Assembly (NCBI GenBank): GCA_013180625.2
Contig: SNVD02008151.1
Span: forward strand, 186,001-250,000
Length of the DNA: 64,000 bases
Origin: Boswellia sacra
Taxonomy: Eukaryota > Streptophyta > Magnoliopsida > Sapindales > Burseraceae
Direction of reading: 5' to 3'
Position 1 is the first letter of the stretch; each line of letters starts with the position of its first letter. The notes below the pieces were generated by a model. It had not been told where the DNA came from and made no database searches. It saw only the letters and a program-made list of their open reading frames with translations. The translations under genes were made by a program, and so were the position numbers. Positions 33,562-43,275 of this stretch are shown one piece after another.

Positions 33562-35563
33562 GCATAGATGTGGTGGAGAAGGCAATCAATAAGAGGCGGT
33601 AAACTGGATTTTTACGCCATTGTAATCTCTATCAGCGGTTTGCTTTGTTTTCATTTTGCTTTCTTTGTATTGTTTTATTTGAGTTGTTTTTCAGGTTATT
33701 TCTTTCGTCCCAGGTAATATTTTATAATCTCGGTTTTTAGAGTGGTGGCTTAAAAAGTTCAAGTTATCTTGAAACGCATTCTGGATCTCTTCAATCCATA
33801 ATGGCTGAATAAGGAGGCTAACTTCTAAACTTTTTAGAACCATTCTAACTAACTTGTTTTTGTTTGCTGACTTGTTGAACTTTGTTATTTTATGAGTGAG
33901 TTTAGTTTTGCGTAATTTAGAGTTGTTATGTGTTTTTATCTTATCAGTTTCGATTCAAAAAAAAAAAAACATTGTGGAAAAACCTGACATGGCGAAGATG
34001 GGGTTGCTTACTCTTGAAACGCATTCTCTCTCAATAAATCTGTAGTTTGTTTATTTCATGTTGTTTGAAGTGTCTTGTTTCTTGTTTTGTTCTTTCATAA
34101 TAAAGGAATATAGGCTGGAAACCTTAAGTCTGCGGGCTACTGGTCCTAAGGATTGTTGAAATATACAATCTTGACTCAGGTGTAACAACGCCACGTACCT
34201 CTTTTCTTGCATTTTGTGGGTCGATGATAAGATAATGATTGAATTAAGATAACTCTTGGAAAATGATAAATGATGCATGGATCTGTGTGCTTGAAATGTT
34301 TATTGGTTTTCGCTTTGCTTTTGATTCCTTGCGCAACATTGAGCACTGAGCTATTAACACTGAGTTATTTGTTCACTTAGAGAAAGTTTATGTAATTTAA
34401 ATGTTTCTTCAGATTTCAATGAATTCTAGAACTTGTTTGATGGTCACTCGAGGCGAAATCCGAGACTGTGCAACATTGGAGAAATGATTTAGGCCATCTT
34501 TGGACCGTTTGAGCCTTAATAGCCAACCTTGACTGAAATTGATCCCTAGTTACCCTTTTGAGCCTTTGTAAGCCTTTTTCGTTGTTAACTCACTAAACGA
34601 TTTCCTAACCTCAAATGAATTTTTTCCAAACAGTTTATCCCTTACCTATGAGCATGTAGATCATTCACAATTAAATTTTGAGTTATGTTCTGGTTTTGGG
34701 AAGTTAGAGGAGGTTGGGATGTGTCATGAGCAATGCAAGTGAGTTCTCTTGTGTTTGAAAAAAAAAGAAAAAAAGAAAAAAATCCAATCTGTACTTACCG
34801 TCCACGTACTTACACATTGAGGACAATGTGTTGTTTAAGTGTGGGAGAGGGGAAGTGTAATAAAAAAAAAGAAAAAAAAGAACAAAAGAAGAAGAATAAG
34901 AGATCTATACCCTTAAGTGTTCTTAAAAAGAATGAAACAACAAAGTGTGGGGTTGTAGTTTTCTTTTGTTTTCTGCAAAAAAAAAAAAAAGATTGAGTGT
35001 TCTAAATAAGTTTGGGGGAGTAACCTGGTGAATTGAAATGAAGTTGTGTTATAAGGTTGAGCTCTACATATTCTTGAATGATTTATGTGTTTCTGGGTGA
35101 TTTAAGCCAAATTCTTATCCTTTATCATACCTTCACCCAAGCCAAACGTTACAAGCTTAATAAAGTCCTACATGATCCTTGGTGTTCTGCATGTCTACAT
35201 TAGTGGAGAGTGACTTGAAAAGCAGGCCTATGGAGTTCATTTATACACACATCTTCAATGTTAAATATGATTCATTTTTATGCATAAACTCATCCGGGTT
35301 ACAAGTGATTAGGTGAGAATGGCTCTACACACACACACTTAAGGAATTGAAGTGAAGCGAAACTAATCTTTGAGATGAAATTCTTGATCAAGTGCATTAT
35401 TTCGAAGTTTTCCTTGGGTTATAATTAAGTACAATCTTTGAGGCCTATTTGCAAGATGAAACATTTGTGTGTTTTAATTTATTGTTGATTCTGTTTCGGT
35501 TTAGTTTTATTTCATATTGTCGTAGTTGCTCGAGGACTAGCAAAGTCTAAATGTGGGGGAATT
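33562..35563 (+). other. Athila-1 3' non-coding region
   Basis: Two kilobases without a gene. CTTGAAACGCATTCT occurs twice (33768-33782, 34013-34027), and GGGCTACTGGTCCTAAGG at 34133-34150. CACATTGAGGACAATGTG at 34809-34826 is a sequence type typical of Athila/Calypso 3' regions, followed by GTGTGGGAGAGGGG and several A-rich tracts (34750-35000). The end has GCTCGAGGACTAGCAAAG (35528-35545) and the polypurine tract before the LTR. Athila-2 has counterparts of the first, second, third and last blocks. Confidence 0.75.
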
Positions 35564-36089
35564 TGATAAGTGTCTATTTATATATCATTTTCATATCAAT
35601 TCGTCCATGTTTCTTTGCTATATTCTTTGGTATTTTTATGTTTTTGTGTGGTTTTGATATTTGTAGGAGTTTTGGAGCAACTTGCACAAAAATGGACACT
35701 ACAAGAAATTTTCATATATTTATCACTTTGTATTTTTTTTATTTGACAGTTTTTTAAAAAAGTGAGAAATATAACATTAGTATCAAAGTTAAACTCACAT
35801 TTCTTTCATACTTGTCACTCCTTGTTTTGACTTTATTATATATTTATCATATTTTTAGATTGTGACAAGTATATACACAAGCTTGTACAGTAAAAAGTCT
35901 TTTGTCTTATTCCCTATTATAAAATATATGAAAAATTATAAAATATATGGATCTTTATGTAGTTTTTAGAGACAATTTTGATAAGTTTTAATAGATGGGG
36001 ATTTCCTTGAAATTTAATAAAGTATATAATAAAAAAAAATTTTTACAATCAACCCTAATCTCCCAAAACGGCAAACCTAAGCCCTTAAC

Positions 36090-36440
36090 CCTTTAAGCTC
36101 CGCCATCCTCCAAGCTTCATCCTCCTCCACTTCATTCCATCGTAGCCACTCGCCAAGCCCTCGTCCAACATCGTCGGCTCTCGAGTCTAGTCCATCTTCT
36201 TCTTCCTCTATTTCGAAAGTGTGGATAAGAAAGATTCAGCGAATCAATTATTCCTTTTTGTACCAATGATCAAAAGTATTTGATGCCCGAAAGTTTTCAT
36301 CAATTGTATCTAAGGATGCTTGTATAAGGCGATGGGCCATTGAGAAATCTGAAAGTGGATATAAGAGGATGGAAGAATTCCTTGCTTCGAGTTTGAAGGC
36401 ATGAGGGAGAATAACGTCGACTTTTTTGTGCCCAAGGTAG
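36090..36440 (+). pseudogene. Possible captured gene 5' fragment in the CACTA element
   Basis: A Ser/Pro/His-rich short coding-like stretch (36095-36215) is followed by RRWAIEKSESGYKRMEEFLASSLK at about 36328-36400 in one frame. Its base composition is less AT-rich than its surroundings. I do not recognise the parent. It could be the first exon region of the gene whose exons follow from 36767, or a separate fragment. Confidence 0.35.
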
Positions 36441-36766
36441 TCATAATGAGATGCTATTTTTCATTTGATTGAGACTGCTTTGTGCTTTTTAAGCTGGAAT
36501 AGATGTTTCCAATCTCCTTCAATTACACGAGTAGAAAATTTTTACTTGGTTTGGTTCTGCAATCTTTTAGAGGGTCTTGTCAGTTTGGTCCTGCAGCAAG
36601 TTATTCTTCAACTTTGTCGTTCTTCATTGGACTCCCTTGTTCTGTTCTTTTCCATCTTTAATTTTTTTCCTTTTTGTATTTTGGCTTTTATTTATGCTCT
36701 ACATTCTTCATTAATTTCAGGAAAAGTGAAGAGGTTTCTCCATTTGTCTCTAATCCAAGAAAACCA

Positions 36767-38160
36767 CAATGATTTTTGATCTCTTGGATGTTTTGGCTCA
36801 AACTCTGGTTTCAATGAAAGAAGCTCCTGGTATCTTCATTTAACTATGATCTCAATATTTTTCTCTGTTTTACATGTTGTTTGAACTCATGGATAAAGAG
36901 TGCAGCCAAGAGGTATGTAAAGGTGCAACATATTTATGCTTAGATTTGATGTTTTGGACTATGATGACCAATGTTATTTTTATTTTGAATTTTCTACCTT
37001 AGGTCCGTGAGAAGATTCTTTATGATCTTTGTCAACATCCCTACCGGTCCTGTTCTGCAAAAATTACAGACTTGGTATGATAATGCTTGATTGGTAACTA
37101 CACAAAATTCAATTCGAATTATTTAAGCAAAATTAGGCTACTTCTGCTTGCATCATTTGTGTTTGTCGTTCTTAGTCCCTTGCTTTATGCTTTTTTTCCT
37201 TCTTCGCTTGTGGCAGGTCAATCTAATTGATAACATGACCAAGATACAAGTAAGTCTTAAGCTCGATTTTGTTAATATACTGACGGCTATTCACAGCCTC
37301 TTGGGCACCATGTTATCGTTTGATGCCTTTGGGAAGGGAAACTATGCCAGCCAGTTGTTGAGGGAAAGGGTATCTGAATAGGTAATCCTAAGCCCTTTAG
37401 GGTATCTAAACAGGTAATTGTGAGCTCTTTTTGTCTAATAAATATACTACATTTAAAGAAGAAAAATTAGGGGAATCAGTTCTGTTGAAGTTTGTTTTGA
37501 TAATTTAGTAAAAACCAAGTTCGCAATTCTCATTCAAATTTCTCGAATTCTACTTCAAATATGTTGATGATGATCGAGCAACGTGAAAATTTGTTCTGAG
37601 AATCATTTGTCTTGTTTTAGCCAACTAAAGGGTTCCATTTTTATCTTTTGCTGATGTTATTGGTTGACTTTTATGTGCACCACTTTTTGCTGAATTATAT
37701 TTGTCCACCACTTTCTGCTAGTGTTTGGCTACATATTTTTAAAAGTCCTCATTTATTATTCTCTCTTTGTCGACCAGGTTGCATAAATTGAGGAAAGAAT
37801 GAAAAATGGATATTATATTGGCCATGGATTGGGCTCTGTCAAGGATGATATCAGTCGTATGTGCAGGGATGCAATAAAGTAAGCTTTATGCTGTCTTCTT
37901 TTGTCCCACACCTTGAAACTAATGCAATATTAGAGTATTATTTGTTAGCATTGCTATTTATTTCATTCTCTCTTTTGCAATATATCTACGGCCATCAGCT
38001 TCTTACTTGGTATATCTTGTGTGATGGTGTGCTGCCTGTCCTTTCTGTTTGTTATTCATATACATAATTCTCAGGATGCAGAGCAAAGCATCGTGCTGGT
38101 GCCGGGACGTGAATCACGTTATCACATTGTCAAGATATGGTCTGCTGTCTCTTGGCAATG
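36767..38160 (+). pseudogene. Captured host gene fragment with introns (unidentified)
   Basis: Exon-like blocks are separated by AT-rich introns with AG/GT borders. 36767-36830 reads FDLLDVLAQTLVSMKEAPG. 37003-37074 reads VREKILYDLCQHPYRSCSAK, bordered by TTAG and GTATGA. 37217-37378 reads VNLIDNMTKIQ ... SFDAFGKGNYASQLLRERVSE. 37779-37879 reads IEERMKNGYYIGHGLG, then DDISRMCRDAIK before GTAAGC. 38075-38160 reads MQSKASSWCRDVNHVITLSR. Stops at the third codon of the fourth block and after the third block show decay. Retained introns mean capture at DNA level. I cannot name the parent protein. Confidence 0.55.
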
Positions 38161-38975
38161 TATGTGTTCTGTGTAAGTTCTTGTATTCCACGTTGGCTTT
38201 ATTATTTTAAAGATTCTAAATTCAAAATTTCAAGTGATATTTATAGTTATGCTCATGTCATCAGGTTTTGCATGGATAATTCTTTTTTGTTCACTAATTA
38301 TCTATCATGCATCAGCTATGTTTTTGATTTTCAATTGTGGCTCAAACACGTTTGCGACGAAAGCAATTATAAGTTGGCATGTAAGAGACTAAGTCATCAG
38401 CATAGCTAGTGCAGCCTCCTCAGACACGCTAGCTGATCCTCATCATCCACACTCAATCATCTGCTCTCGAGCTTAACCTCCATTATAATTTGTCCATATA
38501 ATCAGCCACCTCTCGACCCAAGAAGCATGCAACATCTGTCCTTTATCATCATATATTTATCATGAAAAATATATACCACACTCAAAATATGTATATATTA
38601 CGTGTCAAATCCTGGAAAGCAAATATTATTCTTATCTATGAATGCAGCATGTTTTTTTTTAAAAATATTATACATAAGAGAGAGAGAGCTAGAGAAGACT
38701 ATCAAAGATGTTTTTTTTTTTTATTGTTAGGACTTTCTCTTTGTAACTTTTCATTCTTATTTCCTGAGGAAACTGGTATTGTTGATGTTGCCTGTTTTAT
38801 CAGACTTCGTCCCTTTATTCTTGTATCATATTTGTGAATATATTCTTTTAAATATTTTGTAGTCTACACATTGAGGCATGCTGAATTCTGGAAATTATGG
38901 CTAGTAGTATCCAGAAGTCTTTCTGCCTTCAATTTTCACTTATAGTACTGGATGTTATTGACACTGTTATTTGCA

Positions 38976-39410
38976 GCAATTTTCTCCTGATGGAAAATTT
39001 ATTGTTACTGCAGTCGAAATTGTACCTGTATCAATAAATGTTGGTTCAACTCCAAGTTCAGTAGAAATTCCTACGGCAAATACCAACTTTGAACTGCAGT
39101 CAGTGCATGTGCTAAAGCATTTAAGGACAAGTACTTCCCCACAGATCCTGGGGTTGCAGATCATCTTGTACATCTAGAGAGTCTATGCTTAAAGTTGAAT
39201 GTTGGTGTTGATGACCAAAGGACTAAAGCAAAGGAAAAATCTAAAGCTTCTGGGTTTCGCTTATCTAATATATCTTCTAGCAAGGAGAAGTATTTGATTG
39301 GGGTTGTATCTAAGATGTTAGCTAAACTTATTCATATATTCTTTGATCAAAAAGGTGCTTTTGATACCATGGCAAGTTGCTAAATTATTTTAGCTCCGTT
39401 CCTATTGTGC
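38976..39410 (+). pseudogene. UPL3-like: Captured fragment of a UPL3-type HECT ubiquitin ligase gene
   Basis: In the frame through 39106-39400 the reading is AKAFKDKYFPTDPGVADHL, then LCLKLNVGVDDQRTKAKEKSKASGFRL, then SSKEKYLIGVVSKMLAKL. This matches my recollection of the mid-region of plant UPL3/UPL4 E3 ligases (armadillo-like part, upstream of the HECT domain), with a short internal deletion after TDPG. After KGAFDT the frame degrades, though NYFSSVPI remains. No HECT catalytic Cys region is present, so it has no ligase function. The upstream part (38976-39100) is in another frame and may come from elsewhere. Assignment is from memory of the family. Confidence 0.6.
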
Positions 39411-39499
39411 AGGTTTAAATTATTGTAGAACTTGATAGCCTCAATGAAGAATAAGCTATGTAAGAATGATCATATATTATTTTTTTTTAATTTTTGAAA

Positions 39500-39738
39500 C
39501 TATTATACTTGGCGGTCAAAAACCGTCAAGTAATTTTTTTTTTTAATTTTTAAACCTATTATACTTGGCGGTCAAAAACCGCCAAGTATAGTTAGGTGAA
39601 TATTTGGCGGTTTACAGACCGCCAAATATAGTCAATTGACTATATTTGGCGGTGCCATTGGTGGCGCTTTTAAGATCGCCAAATATATGCATATTTGGAG
39701 GCCAAAAACCGCCAAATATGGTCATTTTTCTTGTAGTG
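39500..39738. repeat. CACTA subterminal inverted-repeat cluster
   Basis: Several copies of GGCGGT...ACCGCCAA(A/G)TAT in alternating orientation, for example 39510-39538, 39561-39588, 39602-39629, 39643-39690 and 39694-39720. Adjacent copies can form hairpins. In CACTA elements such arrays are transposase-binding sites. The left end has a different, shorter set (TTGTGACAAGTATA, CTTGTCACTCC near 35810-35880). Confidence 0.8.
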
Positions 39739-41016
39739 GGAGTAAAACCCTTCATTTTCACCTCTGCTAGTCAACCATCTTCTCGGATTTAATTGTATTG
39801 ATATACAATGAACCCGAGACATATTATATACCGTTGGAAAGCTCTCGAAGTCTATTTTCTGGAGAAATTTACGGTTTATAAATCCATTCAGTGTACCAAA
39901 AGTTGTAATCAAAACAGTGTGAGAAGTATAGAAATGTAATTTCACAAATCACTGTAGCATGTATAAAACGGGACACTGTAGCAGGTTACTGTAGCAGAGT
40001 ATTTAAACACATTTTAGGGTTTTATTTTGAGAACTTGAAGAGAGGAGAACGTGGTGGAGGCTGCTGCTCTAGAATTCTTTCATCTCTTAGAGTTCTTGAA
40101 GGAGATTGAAGGCTTGGAAAGAGGAAGAACTACAATCCAAAGAGAATTACATCAAATTTGCTAAGTTTTCCCTTCCCTTTCATTTTCTGGAATGTCTCCA
40201 TGTTGTATTGTATTTACCACATTCTTAAACATGTGTAACTGAATCTGATTTGGTTGAGGGTGATTTCAAAGCCCCTGATATGGTTTTTGTGAGTTAATTG
40301 TGCAAGAAGTTGTTATCCAATTCTCTAATTGAAGTTGCTTATATTTTCCCATATCTAATGCTTATGATTGCTTGCTGATTGTATTTGGGGTGGCCAACTG
40401 AATATAATCTGGTTGTTGTCTATTGCTAGATTAGAAATCTTGATCCGTAATTGTCATGAATTTTGAATCATTAGTAGCAAAATGTGATCAAAGATTACAA
40501 TTGGAAAATACAACCTAGGTTTAATAATCCGAACTTGTGTGATTATTGCTTAGATCAACCTATCTTTCTCATCGTAATGCTTCTATTGAATTAAACTTAG
40601 AGAGCTTGTTCTAGGTTGTTTAATGGATAGAGATTAAATAAAGAGCTTGTTTTATTTAACAACAAAGTAAGGAAAAGATTGGGATAACAGAGCTTGTTGT
40701 TATCTACGGTTGATAACTTCAATGCTGTAATTGGATTACAATTCTATGTTAATTCACAAATTCATATCTTGTGGCAGAGAAAGAACCCTTAACCAAGTGT
40801 CTCTCATTGATTTTTCACTTCATTTTACTTTGTGTTGTGTTATTGTGCATTTACATTAATATTTCATTTAGTTAATCCATCAACAAAACCCCCCCATTTA
40901 TTCTGTTGTTGCTTTTGAATAACAAATTCAATTAGAATCAATCCTCGTGGGAACGATATCTACTTATCACTTTATTACTTGTGCAACTAGTATACTTGCT
41001 AGTTTCAAACGCATCA

Positions 41017-42222
41017 TCTCGTACCCAAAAGATTACAGAATATTAATTTAAGCATCCAAACATACACAAATCACAGGAGAATATCTAAATTATATTAGAA
41101 TTTCCAGCCAGAATCAACAAAGTTCCCATATTGTCAACCATGAAATCATATGTACAACTTTTTTTTTTTAAATCAAAAGAACTAAAACCAAGGTCACAAA
41201 ATGTCAATGTTGCAGCAGTGCGATGGTTGTCAAGAGAACTTCGTACCCCATGCAAAACTTCCTCCAAACCACAAAATCTAACTCTCACCTGAGTCACACA
41301 ATAGATTTAATGAGTAAAACACTTAATAAGTAGCTATAACGTGAAGATAGAAAAAACTCAGGTACGCAAAAATCACATAAACATAAATCACAAGTTTTTC
41401 TTGTTCAACAAGTAACTCTTTGTTTCTCTACAAGTCTAGTGAACAGCGTCAAATTTCACAGATCGCACCCTGTGCGGATCACTTGGCACAGCGGCGCCAA
41501 TTCTTAGGTTTTCTATAAGTTTTCTATTCTGATTTGGCACTCCTGCGCCATCCATTTCGTGCTCCGACGCCATTTCTCTGCCTTAGCTAATATTCACTTC
41601 GGAGCCTTGCGCTCATACGCAAATTATATGGCGCTCGGGCACGAACTCTCTGTTTCCACTCAATTCACAGCAAGGAGGTTGTGCTCTTGCGCAATTTTAA
41701 TGGCGCTCCTGTGCCGATTATGTATTTGGCCAATCCATGGAAGCCATTTTCTCTCTTTCACTGCTCCATACATTCCACTTAATATTCATAGATCATGCTT
41801 TCAAAAACCTCAACATATGTAAAATACATTTTCATCACATATAAAACACATCTCATCACACATTAGAACAAAACCTCAAACACATTCCATACACATTGTA
41901 AGTACATTTGAGGTGCCCATTGTCAACCTAATAGTGCACTGCAATAAGGACTCCATACAGTGCATTCATTAATCATAAAGTGCACAACTATTATGGACTC
42001 TATATAGTTCATTCGTGGTAGGACTTCCAAATAACACAACTCACATCATGTCATCCGTTATGTATCGCTGTCAGTGGTATATTCAGTGGCCATTTGTCAC
42101 CCATTATGTATCGCAGTCAGTCACATATGTTTTTTTTTTTCACAATTTCAATTTAGGAACTATGTCATCCATTACATATCGCCATCGATGATGTATTCCG
42201 TTGGCCACTAGTCACCCGTTAC
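41017..42222 (-). repeat. LTR of a minus-strand Ty3/gypsy element, both ends clipped
   Basis: Colinear with 54333-55506: shared blocks include CCCAAAAGA(T)TACAGAAT at the left and the GTCATCCGTTATGTATCGC repeats (42050-42220). The left end lacks about seven terminal bases next to Athila-1. The right end stops where Copia-B LTR sequence begins. On the minus strand it would be the 3' LTR of the element whose pol is at 49962-54325. Confidence 0.75.
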
Positions 42223-42599
42223 GTTGATAAAAATGGCAGAACATTCAATTGTAAACAAGATTTTCAAATTGTGCAGATCTTTTGTGTTTTAAAGATTTTC
42301 AAATTGTAAACAGAACATTGATAAAAATGGCAGACAAGATTATGGTTTTTATGGTGGGCAGAAAATTTGTAGTTGGTGTCTTCATTTGATTAAGTTCATC
42401 CCATTTGCCTATAAAAGGAGCCCTTCTCCCATGCATTCAACAAGCATTTTATCAAGCAAAAAAAAACAAGAGAAATATCAAGTCTAGAGAGCTTTTATAT
42501 TCTTTATCTACTCTTTGAAGAGAGTTGTACTTTTGTTGTAAAAATTTTCTTTGTTCTTGTATTGTGGTGAGAGTGAGATCTACTTGTAAAGGATAAAAG

Positions 42600-42930
42600 T
42601 TATCCTTGAGAGAACTCTTTCCTTGGTGAGGTTGTTCATCAAGAAGAACTCTTGGTGTGGTGTTATCAAGAGTTGAAGGAAGTTGCCTTGGTGAGGTTGT
42701 TCATCAAGAAGAACTCTTGGTGTGGTGTTATCAAGGGTTGAAGGAAGTTGCCTTGGTGAGGTTGTTCATCAAGAAGAACTCTTGGTGTGGTGTTATCAAG
42801 GATTGAAGGAAGTTGCCTTGGTGAGGTTGTTCATCAAGAAAAACTGTTGGTGTGGTGTTATCAAGGGTTGAAGGGAAAAGTCTTAGTGAGGTTGTTCATC
42901 AAGCAAGTTGTAAAGAATTCTACAACTTAG
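42600..42930 (+). repeat. 64-bp tandem array in Copia-B 5' LTR
   Basis: About five copies of a unit with GTTGTTCATCAAG, AAGAACTCTTGGTGTGGTG and TTATCAAG. The 3' LTR (49290-49640) has about six. Both are free of adapter sequence, unlike Copia-A. Confidence 0.85.
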
Positions 42931-43275
42931 TGGAAAGCCTAGCTTGTGAAGCTAGGAGCCCGTGGACGTAGGCAAGGTTTGCCGAACCACATAAATTGAG
43001 TTTGCACTCTCTCTATCCTTTTCCTCTTTACATTTACTTGCTCTTGTGATCGTTCTTTATTGCCATTCTCTTGATTGCATTCTATTTTCATATTCTTCAC
43101 CTTTGTTCTTAAAGAAAGAGTTAAATAATTTTGATCTTTCAAGAAAAGTTTTCTAAATCAGTTTTTATAAATAAAAACCCTATTCACCCCCCCTCTTAGG
43201 TTGCCATACCTGGGTCAACAAGTGGTATCAGAGCAAGGTTGCTCAATTTTTTAAATCTTAATCGATTTTTGAGCT

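Larger units (their letters stand above)
35697..39738 (+). mobile_element. CACTA (En/Spm-type) transposon with captured host gene pieces
   Basis: 4042 bp, starting CACTACAAGAAA and ending TTTTCTTGTAGTG, so the termini are inverted CACTACAAGAAA. The 3-bp target duplication GGA lies at 35694-35696 and 39739-39741, as expected for CACTA elements. The empty site is visible in the 5' LTR. Subterminal repeats are dense at the right end (GGCGGTCAAAAACCG and relatives, 39511-39720). I see no transposase. The interior contains exon-like pieces with retained introns from at least two genes (36767-38160 and 38976-39410). It is a non-autonomous Pack-CACTA element. Strand is given as the reading direction of the captured pieces. 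Confidence 0.92.
27823..41016 (+). mobile_element. Athila-1: Athila/Calypso-type Ty3/gypsy element carrying a CRP-LOG cassette
   Basis: LTRs of about 1.41 kb start TGATAAGTGTC and end ACGCATCA (27823-29232, and 35564-41016 after removing a 4042-bp CACTA insertion). The primer site matches tRNA-Asp at 29239-29256, and a GTGGGGGAATT polypurine tract precedes the 3' LTR. Internal order: partial gag, protease, a stub of RT, the conserved post-pol motif GCGCTTATTGGGAGGCAACC, a cysteine-rich protein gene, a LOG gene, a long 3' untranslated part. Nearly all RT, RNase H and integrase are absent, so it would depend on a helper element. The flanks do not share a target duplication. Confidence 0.88.
35564..41016 (+). 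repeat. Athila-1 3' LTR, split by a CACTA transposon
   Basis: LTR parts 35564-35696 and 39739-41016 together match 27823-29232. The break is at AAAATGGA / GTAAAACCC, which is continuous in the 5' LTR (27949-27970). The right part retains the CACTGTAGCA repeats and the GAACGATATC tail. Confidence 0.93.

Noticed and set aside
34733..34996. Lysine-rich open frame over A tracts
   Set aside because: Homopolymer-driven; lies in the Athila 3' non-coding region.
42640..42900. Regularly spaced repeats considered as a CRISPR-like array
   Set aside because: Units are directly adjacent 64-mers without unique spacers, inside an LTR of a plant retrotransposon.
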